Positions 9,401 through 16,705 of a DNA stretch of 64,000 bases are shown here, piece by piece (within the stretch, counting starts at the first letter, position 1; each line of letters starts with the position of its first letter). The stretch is from Parabacteroides chongii (GTDB lineage: Bacteria; Bacteroidota; Bacteroidia; Bacteroidales; Tannerellaceae): positions 2,760,501 to 2,824,500 of the forward strand of contig NZ_CP120849.1 of assembly GCF_029581355.1 (NCBI RefSeq). The letters run 5' to 3'. The notes beneath the pieces are model-generated. The model did not search any database, had not been told where the DNA came from, and saw only the letters and a program-made list of their open reading frames with translations. Made by a program: the position numbers and the translations under genes.

Positions 9401-9475
9401 ACCATCTCTGTTCCTGCAGGTGTAGTTGTAGTAGCTGTTGACGGCGAAGCAGCTGTTAAAGCAATCGTTAAATAA
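6470..9475 (+). CDS. Large secreted DUF6383-type surface protein
   Basis: 1001 residues. MNKKFSTLLTIFLMVGALF begins a signal peptide with a likely cut after NVKA. The body is a beta-rich chain without recognised catalytic motifs, with segments such as GNKYYLSADG and EKSGQLLAAK. The last ~70 residues (KKVTIANVLGQTIA, then ISVPAGVVVVAVDGEAAVKAIVK) look like DUF6383 and like a type IX secretion sorting tail. About ten D-[ST]-[hydrophobic/T] triplets match the Bacteroidales O-glycosylation motif. The uniform, A/T-ending codon use differs from neighbours and suggests high expression. A structural or S-layer-like role is inference. Start 6470 (ATG) is preferred over TTG 6464. Confidence 0.75.
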   Translation: MNKKFSTLLTIFLMVGALFSNVKAAVEVATTFVSGNKYYLSADGSLFLSIKAEDKSLLTIDEAGLDEYAQWTVTSVTSNGYKFVFKNEKSGQLLAAKADGTAFVADQSEANMATAITYFKWYDDAAGAEANGGAKISTGVTDKDVTLDAASGNAATFGTTASATDFKLYVVPAAGISAKTLNDNLGSAFKLSFKKKADLKDNLTVEANPFTSNTIKAVSLDKATAAADAMSYVFRVSGSFEGFTAPAATESEIKAFRASEFIVVDTISYSTLNASLTTSYKYKVVKGSEMVTEDGKIYGTTAHGLTGATNADLAVTRLLGNAVFAVSADVNAPKVLKIASTEAKVSNGVFGNGTAHILDHHKTSVSDAFVTVFTFEGKYYVGTGEGNDTFIALGGSNIVPRLKLLGIVNIISKDRDESTAHKNTYGKVFGPTTTALASAVDAERVMLNKPEGQFLITSTGDGAFTFTNRESGKTYTAAQLYYTDEDAVYANNGDTIKIVPATVGDKYDGYKNYSQNLELEKTAFNIAVYSAVTENVYLTEKHNSAGHFVGLSTDKGNAVNWRLVKFEEKKDASNDSIIYVRNLGYKNSDGKYDTKKDTLVAFTYAIYNEDNGEFLSYNSEKKAYYCNPDLNKLDDARNANVVKFVIKQKGEGVYNLIVATPGTQMADNSVKLYGAFSDDKVNQNETAEGMYYLTDNDLFVIDPVDAPNYRPVATFDTISIYKEGNEKIALYERGQFLGMQHIADVKDMNPALFVDTAYVRNNTNKPQYLLAVNAKRVISDDWCGVPGHVQHKADTTFGRFLVNMVDSAYAYGFDKHDNPYVWENNQSYKLAFVKGFHTNDTLFIERANNVVGDSIWVGKDNGEAIGKYAFRYIDREAGSFIIETQTRDAAGDLTIGFIKWLNGTPAVITARDQAEVFNMNVEETKNPVANETIDATSVSVIAGNGDVTIKGAVGKKVTIANVLGQTIANTVLSSDDATISVPAGVVVVAVDGEAAVKAIVK

Positions 9476-9632
9476 GAATTAAAGAATAATTAAATAAAAC
9501 ATAGCTTCTCTACTCTTTCCTTCGGGGAAGGGTGAGTAGCCTGTGAAGGTGAACAAACTGGAAGCGTAATTTTAGTAATAAAATAAAGTTCTCCATGAGT
9601 ATCCCTGTGAAGTGAGGAAATGGACAAAAAAC

Positions 9633-9668
9633 AACCCCGATGATATTCTGTCATCGGGGTTTTGTTTT
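9633..9668 (+). terminator. Terminator after the large surface protein
   Basis: Perfect 11-bp stem AACCCCGATGA (9633-9643) / TCATCGGGGTT (9651-9661) followed by a T-rich run. Confidence 0.9.
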
Positions 9669-9710
9669 TGAATAGTTCTGGGAAACGGAGTTCATTATGT
9701 TAAATAGGAA

Positions 9711-9772
9711 AATCGTATTGTATAGAGAACGATTTTGGCAGATAATCGTATTCTATACAATACGATTATCTG
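9711..9772. repeat. Inverted repeat cluster at the end of metY
   Basis: CAGATAATCGTATT (9739-9752) and AATACGATTATCTG (9759-9772) form a perfect 14-bp stem with a 6-base loop. A further copy, AATCGTATTGTATAG (9711-9725), is the reverse complement of 9753-9767, so two alternative hairpins are possible. It lies just after the metY stop and may act as its 3' end structure, although no U-tract follows on that strand. Confidence 0.6.
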
Positions 9773-9787
9773 TCTGATAAGTATATC

Positions 9788-11068
9788 TTACTGCTTCAAA
9801 GCCTGCTCAATATCCGCAATAATATCGTCTGCACTTTCGATACCGACAGAGAAACGGATCAGATCCGGAGCAATACCGGCTTCCTTCAACTGCTCGTCTG
9901 TCAACTGACGGTGAGTATGGCTTGCCGGGTGAAGCACACAAGTACGGGCGTCTGCTACGTGAGTAACGATAGCTGCCAGCTTCAAGCTATCCATGAACTT
10001 GATAGAAACATCACGTCCACCTTTCAGGCCGAATGACAACACGCCACATGAACCGTTCGGCAGATATTTCTTTGTCAGGTCATAATATTTATTCCCTTCC
10101 AGATCCGGATAGTTCACCCAGGCAACCTTATCGCAGTTCTGTAACCATTTAGCAACAGCCAATGCATTTTTACAATGCTGTGGCATACGTAAATGCAATG
10201 TTTCCAGACCCAAATTCAACAGGAATGCATTCTGAGGAGACTGAATAGAACCCAGGTCACGCATCAGCTGGCTGGTTGCTTTTGTGATATAAGCCATCTT
10301 GCCGAATGTCTTTGTATAAGTCAGTCCGTGATAAGATTCGTCCGGTTGGCAAAGCCCCGGATATTTGTCGGCATGTGCTTCCCAGTCGAAATTACCGCTG
10401 TCGACGATACAGCCACCGACTGCAGTAGCGTGTCCGTCCATATATTTAGTAGTAGAATGTGTTACGATGTCAGCACCCCATTCGAATGGACGGCAGTTGA
10501 TCGGTGTCGCGAATGTATTGTCGACAATCAAAGGCACACCGTGGCTATGAGCGATACGGGCAAACTTCTCAATATCCAACACCATCACTCCCGGATTGGA
10601 GATCGTTTCGCCGAATAATAACTTTGTACTCGGACGGAAAGCCTTACTGATCTCTTCTTCGCTGGCATCCTGATCTATGAAAGTACATTCGATACCTAGT
10701 TTTTTCAGTGTAACGGACAGCAAGTTGTATGTACCTCCATAGATACCGGTTGCACTTACAATATGATCGCCGGCTTCGCAAATATTGAAACAGGCAAAGA
10801 AATTGGCGGCCTGTCCCGATGAAGTCAACATGGCGGCAACACCACCTTCCAACGCTGCAATTTTGGATGCTACGGCATCGTTTGTCGGATTCTGCAGACG
10901 AGTATAAAAATAACCACTCTCTTCCAGGTCGAACAGTTTAGCCATCTGTTCGCTGGTTTCATACTTGAATGTAGTACTCTGATAGATAGGGAGTACACGC
11001 GGCTCTCCCTTTTTCGGTTGCCAACCACCTTGTACACACAAAGTTGCCGGTTTGAATGAATTGCTCAT
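9788..11068 (-). CDS. metY: O-acetylhomoserine sulfhydrylase / cysteine synthase (Cys/Met metabolism PLP enzyme)
   Basis: 426 residues, normal length for the family. The PLP lysine is K208 in VTHSTTKYMDGHAT; SSGQAANFF and the YTRLQNPT stretch are also conserved in the Cys/Met PLP family. The enzyme joins O-acetylhomoserine and sulfide to make homocysteine for methionine synthesis, in the cytoplasm. It is a single gene: a -7 box sits at 11104-11111 and an inverted-repeat structure follows its stop. The neighbouring cobalamin-controlled genes are divergent, so co-regulation is not implied by operon structure. Confidence 0.92.
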   Translation of the reverse strand: MSNSFKPATLCVQGGWQPKKGEPRVLPIYQSTTFKYETSEQMAKLFDLEESGYFYTRLQNPTNDAVASKIAALEGGVAAMLTSSGQAANFFACFNICEAGDHIVSATGIYGGTYNLLSVTLKKLGIECTFIDQDASEEEISKAFRPSTKLLFGETISNPGVMVLDIEKFARIAHSHGVPLIVDNTFATPINCRPFEWGADIVTHSTTKYMDGHATAVGGCIVDSGNFDWEAHADKYPGLCQPDESYHGLTYTKTFGKMAYITKATSQLMRDLGSIQSPQNAFLLNLGLETLHLRMPQHCKNALAVAKWLQNCDKVAWVNYPDLEGNKYYDLTKKYLPNGSCGVLSFGLKGGRDVSIKFMDSLKLAAIVTHVADARTCVLHPASHTHRQLTDEQLKEAGIAPDLIRFSVGIESADDIIADIEQALKQ

Positions 11069-11103
11069 ATTATTAATGTTTGCTATAAATTATATTCTGC
11101 CAA

Positions 11104-11111
11104 CAAAAGTA
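11104..11111 (-). promoter_or_regulatory. -7 box for metY
   Basis: Reads TACTTTTG on the minus strand, an exact TAnnTTTG match, placing the start site near 11097 and a leader of about 29 nt. Confidence 0.6.
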
Positions 11112-11184
11112 AAGAATAGTTCGTTCCGTTAATACAAATCTACGATCATTTATAAAAAATAGGGTACTGTTTAAAAATAATCTT

Positions 11185-11192
11185 TACCTTTG
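11185..11192 (+). promoter_or_regulatory. -7 box of the cobalamin-riboswitch transcript
   Basis: TACCTTTG is an exact TAnnTTTG match lying just before the first conserved riboswitch helix, so the RNA would start near 11199. Confidence 0.65.
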
Positions 11193-11199
11193 TCATCGG

Positions 11200-11375
11200 T
11201 TTTGGTGTCACAATTCCAGTTCTACGGAAGGGTGATGAAAAGGGAATCAGGTGAAAATCCTGAACAGACCCGCTGCTGTAAGCTCCGCCAAAGTCGTTGA
11301 ACATAACTCAATCCACTGTTCGTAATGAATGGGAAGGACGTTCAATGATGGAGTAAGTCAGAAGACCTGCCAGGA
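11200..11375 (+). ncRNA. Cobalamin (B12) riboswitch
   Basis: The leader contains the recognised elements in order: a P2/P3 region with GGGAATCAGGTGAAAATCC, then CAGACCCGCTGCTGTAAG, and the B12-box-like AGTCAGAAGACCTGCC at 11356-11371. Adenosyl- or other cobalamin binding is known to repress downstream expression in this class. It precedes a TonB-dependent receptor and a surface lipoprotein, the classic setting for corrinoid uptake. Boundaries are approximate. Confidence 0.92.
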
Positions 11376-11389
11376 TCAGTAGTTTTAAG

Positions 11390-11490
11390 CTTTCGAGGAA
11401 TAGGGCTGAAAAACATGTACGAGAAGGATTTTGCTTCATCTGATTGCGGATTCTGTCTGTTCATGTGTATCATTGTACATTCTTCGAAAG
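11390..11490 (+). promoter_or_regulatory. Long-range stem in the riboswitch leader (possible expression platform)
   Basis: CTTTCGAGGAAT (11390-11401) can pair with ATTCTTCGAAAG (11479-11490) over 12 bp with one G-U pair, enclosing most of the leader between aptamer and start codon. It ends 31 nt before ATG 11522. Confidence 0.4.
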
Positions 11491-11521
11491 TCTGTCATAA
11501 CAATTTAAAGTATTTGATGGA

Positions 11522-13666
11522 ATGAGAAGTTTCATACCTGTTTTTCTATTGTTTTTTTGTTTGTGTTCTGTGAGTCTGGTGGCACAGGATAAGGACACTA
11601 CGCTTCGGACGATTACACTGGAATCGGTACAAGTGTATGGTAAAACGAAAACCCAAAGGGTCAAAGAAAGTGCTTTTTCTGTCAATGCCCTCGATATAAG
11701 GCCACAGATTAATTCACTAAAGAATCTTAGTGAGATTGTGAACCGGACTACCGGTATTAAGATTAGGGAAGAGGGGGGAGTCGGTTCTGATTTTGACCTT
11801 TCCATCAACGGGTTATCGGGTAACTCCGTCCGTTATTTTATTGATGGCGTACCTTTAGACAGTAAAGGCAGCCATGTGACGCTGGCCAATCTGCCTGTCA
11901 ACCTGATCGACCGGGTGGAGATCTATAAAGGAGTAGTGCCAGCCTCATTGGGAACGGATGCATTGGGTGGTGCTATCAATATCATTACCAAAGCGGAAAA
12001 GACGAATTTCCTGGATGCCTCCTACAGTATCGGTTCCTTTCATACACATAGTGCCGATCTGAATGCGCAGTTTGTGGAACGGCGTACGGGGTTGATCGTG
12101 CGTCCTGCCATCGGTATCAACTATTCGAAAAATGATTACCGAATGAAAGATGTGCAGGTGCGCAATGAGGCGGGCGACCGGTTTATCAATGGCAATCCCA
12201 AACGTTTCCATGACGGTTATTTTTCACTGTTAGCACAGATGGAAGCAGGCGTTACAGGCAAATCCTGGGCAGACGAATTCTTTGTATCGGCTTCTTACTC
12301 CAAAACGGATAAGGAGTTGCAGACCGGTTCGGTGCAGACCAAAGTATATGGCATGGCAGAACGCAATTCGGATGCCTGGAACGTCTCGGCACGTTACAGC
12401 AAGCGTAACTTCCTCACTGAAAACATGACATTGAAGGCGACCTTATCACAGACATGGGATCACTCCCTCACAATCGATACCGCTTATCGTAAATATTACT
12501 GGGATGGCGGCTATATCGTAAGTCAACGCAACGAAATCCGGGGCGGGGAACCTTCCATGCGTCATTATAAACGTCCGCTGACCATCGCACGAGCCAATCT
12601 GGATTATCAGCTGAACGAGCATCATGGTTTTAACCTGAACTATAATCTGAGCCGGACGGGCAACGACCGTTATGACGATTTGGACAAAAGTTTTGAGCCG
12701 TCTAACGATGCGGTCACCAAACATATTCTCGGACTGACCTACAGTCAGTCGTTTTTTGACGGTAAGATGCAGAATGTATTCTTCGCAAAAGACTACGTGA
12801 ATCGCCCCAATATCCAACAGACCGACCAGTCTACTGTAACCGGCTCGAACAAGGTGCAAGGCGCGGCTACCAAGAATTATTTTGGATACGGAGCCGGACT
12901 GCGTTATGAGTTCTTCGCTCCCCTGGCAGTAAAGGTTTCCTACGAGCATAGCGTACGTTTGCCGATCGCCCGCGAGTTGTTGGGCAATGGAACGACTATC
13001 TATGCCAACGTGGCGCTGGAGCCGGAGAAGAGTGACAATGTCAATTTCGCCCTGTTCGGAACCTGGTTTCCTGCTGCCGGACATTCCATTTATTATGAGG
13101 CGAATGGCTTCCTGCGCTATGTAGACAATTACATACAAACTTCCGTTATCGAAAAGGAGGGAATGTTGCAGTATGTCAACGATCCGGCTGTCCATATCAA
13201 AGGAGTGGAAGGAGAAGTTCGTTACGACTGGGACGGACGGCTGCAACTCATGGCGAATGTCAGCTACCAGGATGCCCGCGATCAGAAAGAGTTCAAAGAG
13301 GACGGCAAACCCTCTGCCACATACAATAATCACGTGCCCAACCGCCCCTGGTTGTTCGGAGGTGCTGAGGCGAGCTATACGTTCCGTAATCTTTTGTTTC
13401 CGGATAATAAGTTACGGTTGGGATGTTCGCTACAGTGGGTGCATTGGTATTTCCTGACCTGGGAGGCGTATGGTAATTATGATACGAAGGCACGCATTCC
13501 TTCGCAACGTATCTGCAATGCCAATGTCACCTATTCATGGAAACGCGACCGCTACAATATCTCATTGGAATGTTCCAACTTCCTTGACGAGACGGCCTAC
13601 GACAATTATAAACTGCAAAAGCCCGGTCGTGCTTTCTTCGCTAAATTCAGAGTATTCATTAATTAA
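11522..13666 (+). CDS. TonB-dependent receptor, BtuB-like (probable cobalamin/corrinoid importer)
   Basis: 714 residues. The signal peptide ends near SLVAQ. A plug domain follows, with TLESVQVYGKTKT as the TonB-box region, LSEIVNRTTGIKIREEGG, FDLSINGLSGNSVRYFIDGV and VEIYKGVVPASLGTDALGGAINI, then a 22-strand-type barrel ending FFAKFRVFIN. There is no STN or CarboxypepD_reg extension, unlike the SusC proteins here. Substrate assignment rests on the cobalamin riboswitch 147 bp upstream. It forms an operon with the DUF4374 lipoprotein that starts 22 bp downstream. An out-of-frame ATG-GAA-TGA at 11517-11525 overlaps the start and might affect initiation. Confidence 0.88.
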   Translation: MRSFIPVFLLFFCLCSVSLVAQDKDTTLRTITLESVQVYGKTKTQRVKESAFSVNALDIRPQINSLKNLSEIVNRTTGIKIREEGGVGSDFDLSINGLSGNSVRYFIDGVPLDSKGSHVTLANLPVNLIDRVEIYKGVVPASLGTDALGGAINIITKAEKTNFLDASYSIGSFHTHSADLNAQFVERRTGLIVRPAIGINYSKNDYRMKDVQVRNEAGDRFINGNPKRFHDGYFSLLAQMEAGVTGKSWADEFFVSASYSKTDKELQTGSVQTKVYGMAERNSDAWNVSARYSKRNFLTENMTLKATLSQTWDHSLTIDTAYRKYYWDGGYIVSQRNEIRGGEPSMRHYKRPLTIARANLDYQLNEHHGFNLNYNLSRTGNDRYDDLDKSFEPSNDAVTKHILGLTYSQSFFDGKMQNVFFAKDYVNRPNIQQTDQSTVTGSNKVQGAATKNYFGYGAGLRYEFFAPLAVKVSYEHSVRLPIARELLGNGTTIYANVALEPEKSDNVNFALFGTWFPAAGHSIYYEANGFLRYVDNYIQTSVIEKEGMLQYVNDPAVHIKGVEGEVRYDWDGRLQLMANVSYQDARDQKEFKEDGKPSATYNNHVPNRPWLFGGAEASYTFRNLLFPDNKLRLGCSLQWVHWYFLTWEAYGNYDTKARIPSQRICNANVTYSWKRDRYNISLECSNFLDETAYDNYKLQKPGRAFFAKFRVFIN

Positions 13667-13688
13667 TTCATATTTAAAACAAAAGAAA

Positions 13689-15227
13689 ATGAAGAAGTTC
13701 AAATTTGTATTGTTAGCCTTTATGACAGCTTTGCTTTCATTCGGAATCACAGCTTGTTCTGACGACGATGAGGTAGAAAGTGTATCAGTGACCGGCGTTA
13801 CTGTCAGCCCGACTACATTGGCATTGAAAACCGGAACCACCGGCACACTGACCGCAACTGTTACTCCTGGTACTGCTGCTGTAACATCTGTATCCTGGAG
13901 TAGTTCGGATGAGGCTGTTGCAACGGTAGACAAAGGCGTTGTTACAGCCGTTGCCGAAGGTGCAGCTACAATTACCGCAAAGACAGATGATGGTGGTTTC
14001 ACAGCGACTTGCGAAGTGACAGTGACAAGCGATGCTCCGGCTTTCGATGAAAGCAAGTATCACTTCGATTTGTTCCTGACCGTAGGTAAGCATGGCGGTA
14101 TGGCGAGCAATAACACCACTATTGTCAATAGCGTAGGCAAACTGACTGCCGATATGGGAACCATTACGGTAAAAGGTGAAGGAACTGAACTGGGTGACTA
14201 TGCGATGGAAAGTATCTCAAGAGGTAAGTATTACTACCAGGTGCCTTCCAGCAACGACCGCTTCGTGAAGTATCAGGTTAAGAATAATCAGGTAGTGGAA
14301 GTGGCAGCTTGTCCGTTCAAAACAAATACGTATAAAGTACGTTCTTATTCTCATACATGGATTGACGACAATACCTTATTGGTTATGGCTGCCAGCGGCG
14401 ATGCTTCTAAAGTGCTTTGGAGTAAGTTGAATGCTGATAATATGTCGATTATAGCAGAAGGTGAGTTGGATATCCCGTTGCCGAAGTCGGAAGTAGAAGG
14501 CGAGGAAACAAAGAAGTTCTCAACTTCGGGTATCCTTACCTATAATGAAAAGGCTGATAAGTTGTATTATTTTTATTTCGGTAAGAATGGTGTATCCGGC
14601 AGAGGTGGTATGACAACTACCCAATTCTATACAGCTGTCCTCAATCCTTCTGACTTGTCGGTGGAGAGCAACAAGCGTAACTCTATTGCTGCTGAAATGG
14701 CAGGAAGCGCGTATGGCGAGCTAATGCAGAACAGTGTTATGTACGATGAAAGCGGTAACCTTTACCTGGCTGCATTTACTGAAACAGAGAAGATGGAGCA
14801 AGGCTATATCTTGCGTATCAACAACGGTGAAACCGATTTCGATACCAGCTACAACGGCTATCCGAATCCGGAAGGTAAGGTGCTGACTACGCAATATTTG
14901 GGTAATGGCAAAGCTCTTGTCTATTTGCGTGATGATGCTGCCGGTACAAAAATTGATAGCTACAGCCACTATTACTCTATCGTCGACCTTACTACAGGCG
15001 AAAGAACTCGTTTGAGCTTTGACGGCAAAGAGATTGCTTACAGCGGTGGCCGCTTCTCTCAGCGTTCTGTTGTTTTCAACGAGAAAGCTTACATTGGTGT
15101 GAATACCGAGGCTGATACCAACGCTATCATCTATATCTACGATATCAAGACCGGTACTGTAGAGAAGGGTGCTGAAGTGGCTGGCGAATTCTTCTTCGAT
15201 ATGATCCGCGTGGTGGAAAACGATTGA
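13689..15227 (+). CDS. Surface lipoprotein: BIG2 Ig-like domain plus DUF4374 (putative corrinoid-capture partner)
   Basis: 512 residues. The lipobox ITAC places the lipidated cysteine at C23; CSDDDE after it matches the acidic signal that sends Bacteroidota lipoproteins to the cell surface. Residues ~29-115 are a BIG2 Ig-like domain (SVTGVTVSPTTLALKTG), and ~118-512 a DUF4374 region, expected to be a beta-propeller. DUF4374 lipoproteins include XusB-type siderophore-binding partners of TonB receptors. Here the gene follows a BtuB-like receptor in one riboswitch-led operon, so binding of cobalamin or another corrinoid is the natural inference, analogous to BtuG but from another family. The upstream in-frame extension lies inside the receptor gene and is not used. 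Confidence 0.82.
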   Translation: MKKFKFVLLAFMTALLSFGITACSDDDEVESVSVTGVTVSPTTLALKTGTTGTLTATVTPGTAAVTSVSWSSSDEAVATVDKGVVTAVAEGAATITAKTDDGGFTATCEVTVTSDAPAFDESKYHFDLFLTVGKHGGMASNNTTIVNSVGKLTADMGTITVKGEGTELGDYAMESISRGKYYYQVPSSNDRFVKYQVKNNQVVEVAACPFKTNTYKVRSYSHTWIDDNTLLVMAASGDASKVLWSKLNADNMSIIAEGELDIPLPKSEVEGEETKKFSTSGILTYNEKADKLYYFYFGKNGVSGRGGMTTTQFYTAVLNPSDLSVESNKRNSIAAEMAGSAYGELMQNSVMYDESGNLYLAAFTETEKMEQGYILRINNGETDFDTSYNGYPNPEGKVLTTQYLGNGKALVYLRDDAAGTKIDSYSHYYSIVDLTTGERTRLSFDGKEIAYSGGRFSQRSVVFNEKAYIGVNTEADTNAIIYIYDIKTGTVEKGAEVAGEFFFDMIRVVEND

Positions 15228-15251
15228 TCCTTTTCTTCGTTTGATATAAAT

Positions 15252-15290
15252 AAAAGTTACAGCTTCCCAAACTGGGAAACTGTAACTTTT
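15252..15290. terminator. Bidirectional terminator between DUF4374 and MATE genes
   Basis: AAAAGTTACAG-C-TTCCCA pairs with TGGGAA-A-CTGTAACTTTT with a 3-base loop and one mismatch. A-tract and T-tract on opposite sides let it serve both converging genes. Confidence 0.85.
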
Positions 15291-16620
15291 ATTTTAATAT
15301 CCTCTTCTGTAATATCCTGAACCAAATAAAAGCAACAACTCCTTTCAGCATGCTGGATATACTGATTGCCCACCAAACGCCGACAATACCTAGTCCCATA
15401 GCCGATAAGGCGATCGCCATCGGGATACGCAGCGAGTTGAAAGTAATGCTGATAATTGCAGGTGGAACCGTTCGTCCTGTTCCGTAGAACAGACCTTGCA
15501 TGGTGATCTCAAGCATCATAAACAACATGGAGTATCCATCTATTCGCAGGAAAATACCTCCGGCTTCATAGGCTTCCCGTTGAGGCACGATCCACGAGAA
15601 TACCTCACTGCCGTAGAATACGAATAACAGTGTACACAGGATACCGAAGACGGCTGTCATTTTCAACGTCGTATGGTAAGCCTCCAATACTCTGTTCTTT
15701 TCGGATGCTGCATAGTTTTGGGCGACAAATGCGCTTAGAGCTGTACTGAATCCTTGTGAAGTATTCCAGGCTATAGCTTCTATCTGTCCTCCGGCGGTAA
15801 GTGTCATCAAACCTATATGTCCGCCGTAGGTAGACGCTGTACGGGCCATAAATATGTTGATAATGGCAAATAATGTGTTTAGCATGGCAACCGGTAATCC
15901 CAGTTGCAGGATTCTTTTGGAATAGTTTTTCTTTAGTTTGACAAAGAATGAAAAGCCTCCGAATAGTTTACTCCTCTGTTTTAGCTGATAAACGAATATG
16001 GCACATACTGTGGCTTGCGATAACCAGGTAGCCCAGGCAGCTCCTGCCGTTCCCATATTAAATACGAAGATGAACACCGGGTCTAACAGCATGTTGATGA
16101 TAAGCCCCGTTCCGCTAATGTAAAACGGAACTTTGCTCATTCCGGCAGCATTATGAATACCAGTGAAGGCTGCCGACAGGAAAATAAAGGGAAAGGCTGT
16201 AGACACGATACGTAAGTACTCGACAGCATTCTCTGCAATAGGAGCTTCCAGCTTATATACACCGATGATCGGATGAGCAAAGACAAAAAGCAGCAATCCC
16301 CAGCAGATGGAAATAATCAGAGCGATGGTGAGGTTATGAGAAGAATAGTTTTTTGCATCCTCTTCATCCCGTGCTCCGATACTTTGTCCGACACTCACTT
16401 CCGAACCGACTTTATTCAATAGCGATATCGAGTTGGTCATCCAGGTCAGGATACCCACAGCACCGATAGCGGCAACAGCTTCGCTTCCCAGGCGTCCTAC
16501 CCAGGCCATATCGGTTATACTATAAGCCATCTGAATAAAAGAAGTGCCCATGATCGGCAATGCCAGGTTGAATAGCTGCCGTTTGATGGGACCTTGTGTC
16601 AGGTTTTTTGTTCCTTGCAT
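15289..16620 (-). CDS. MATE family multidrug/sodium antiporter
   Basis: 443 residues with about twelve hydrophobic segments in two similar halves. The opening LTQGPIKRQLFNLALPIMGTSF and SITDMAWVGRLGSEAVAAIG are typical of MATE transporters, which export organic cations in exchange for Na+ or H+ across the inner membrane. Start 16620 (MQGTKNLTQG) is chosen because the longer frame to 16704 runs through the preceding terminator, and a -7 box lies at 16639-16646. Single-gene transcript. Substrate cannot be told from sequence. Confidence 0.88.
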   Translation of the reverse strand: MQGTKNLTQGPIKRQLFNLALPIMGTSFIQMAYSITDMAWVGRLGSEAVAAIGAVGILTWMTNSISLLNKVGSEVSVGQSIGARDEEDAKNYSSHNLTIALIISICWGLLLFVFAHPIIGVYKLEAPIAENAVEYLRIVSTAFPFIFLSAAFTGIHNAAGMSKVPFYISGTGLIINMLLDPVFIFVFNMGTAGAAWATWLSQATVCAIFVYQLKQRSKLFGGFSFFVKLKKNYSKRILQLGLPVAMLNTLFAIINIFMARTASTYGGHIGLMTLTAGGQIEAIAWNTSQGFSTALSAFVAQNYAASEKNRVLEAYHTTLKMTAVFGILCTLLFVFYGSEVFSWIVPQREAYEAGGIFLRIDGYSMLFMMLEITMQGLFYGTGRTVPPAIISITFNSLRIPMAIALSAMGLGIVGVWWAISISSMLKGVVAFIWFRILQKRILK

Positions 16621-16638
16621 GTTCGTCGTATTTAGGTA

Positions 16639-16646
16639 CAAAAGTA
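16639..16646 (-). promoter_or_regulatory. -7 box for the MATE gene
   Basis: Minus strand reads TACTTTTG. It sits next to the upstream gene's terminator and only 18 bp before the start codon, so the leader would be about 12 nt. Confidence 0.55.
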
Positions 16647-16651
16647 GGAAT

Positions 16652-16683
16652 AAAAAAGGAGAACCCGAAAACCGGATTCTCCT
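16652..16683 (-). terminator. Terminator after the outer-membrane barrel gene
   Basis: On the minus strand AGGAGAATCCG / CGGGTTCTCCT (one G-T pair) with a 4-base loop, followed by TTTTTT. Confidence 0.85.
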
Positions 16684-16705
16684 TCTCCTATATATCTTTA
16701 TCAAC

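Noticed and set aside
9672..9690. Fifth AGTTCT-type inversion site
   Set aside because: AGTTCT is followed by GGGAAACGG, so the second arm AGAACT is missing.
12446..13333. 295-codon minus-strand open frame
   Set aside because: Antisense shadow of the TonB-dependent receptor barrel; no signal, domain or promoter of its own.
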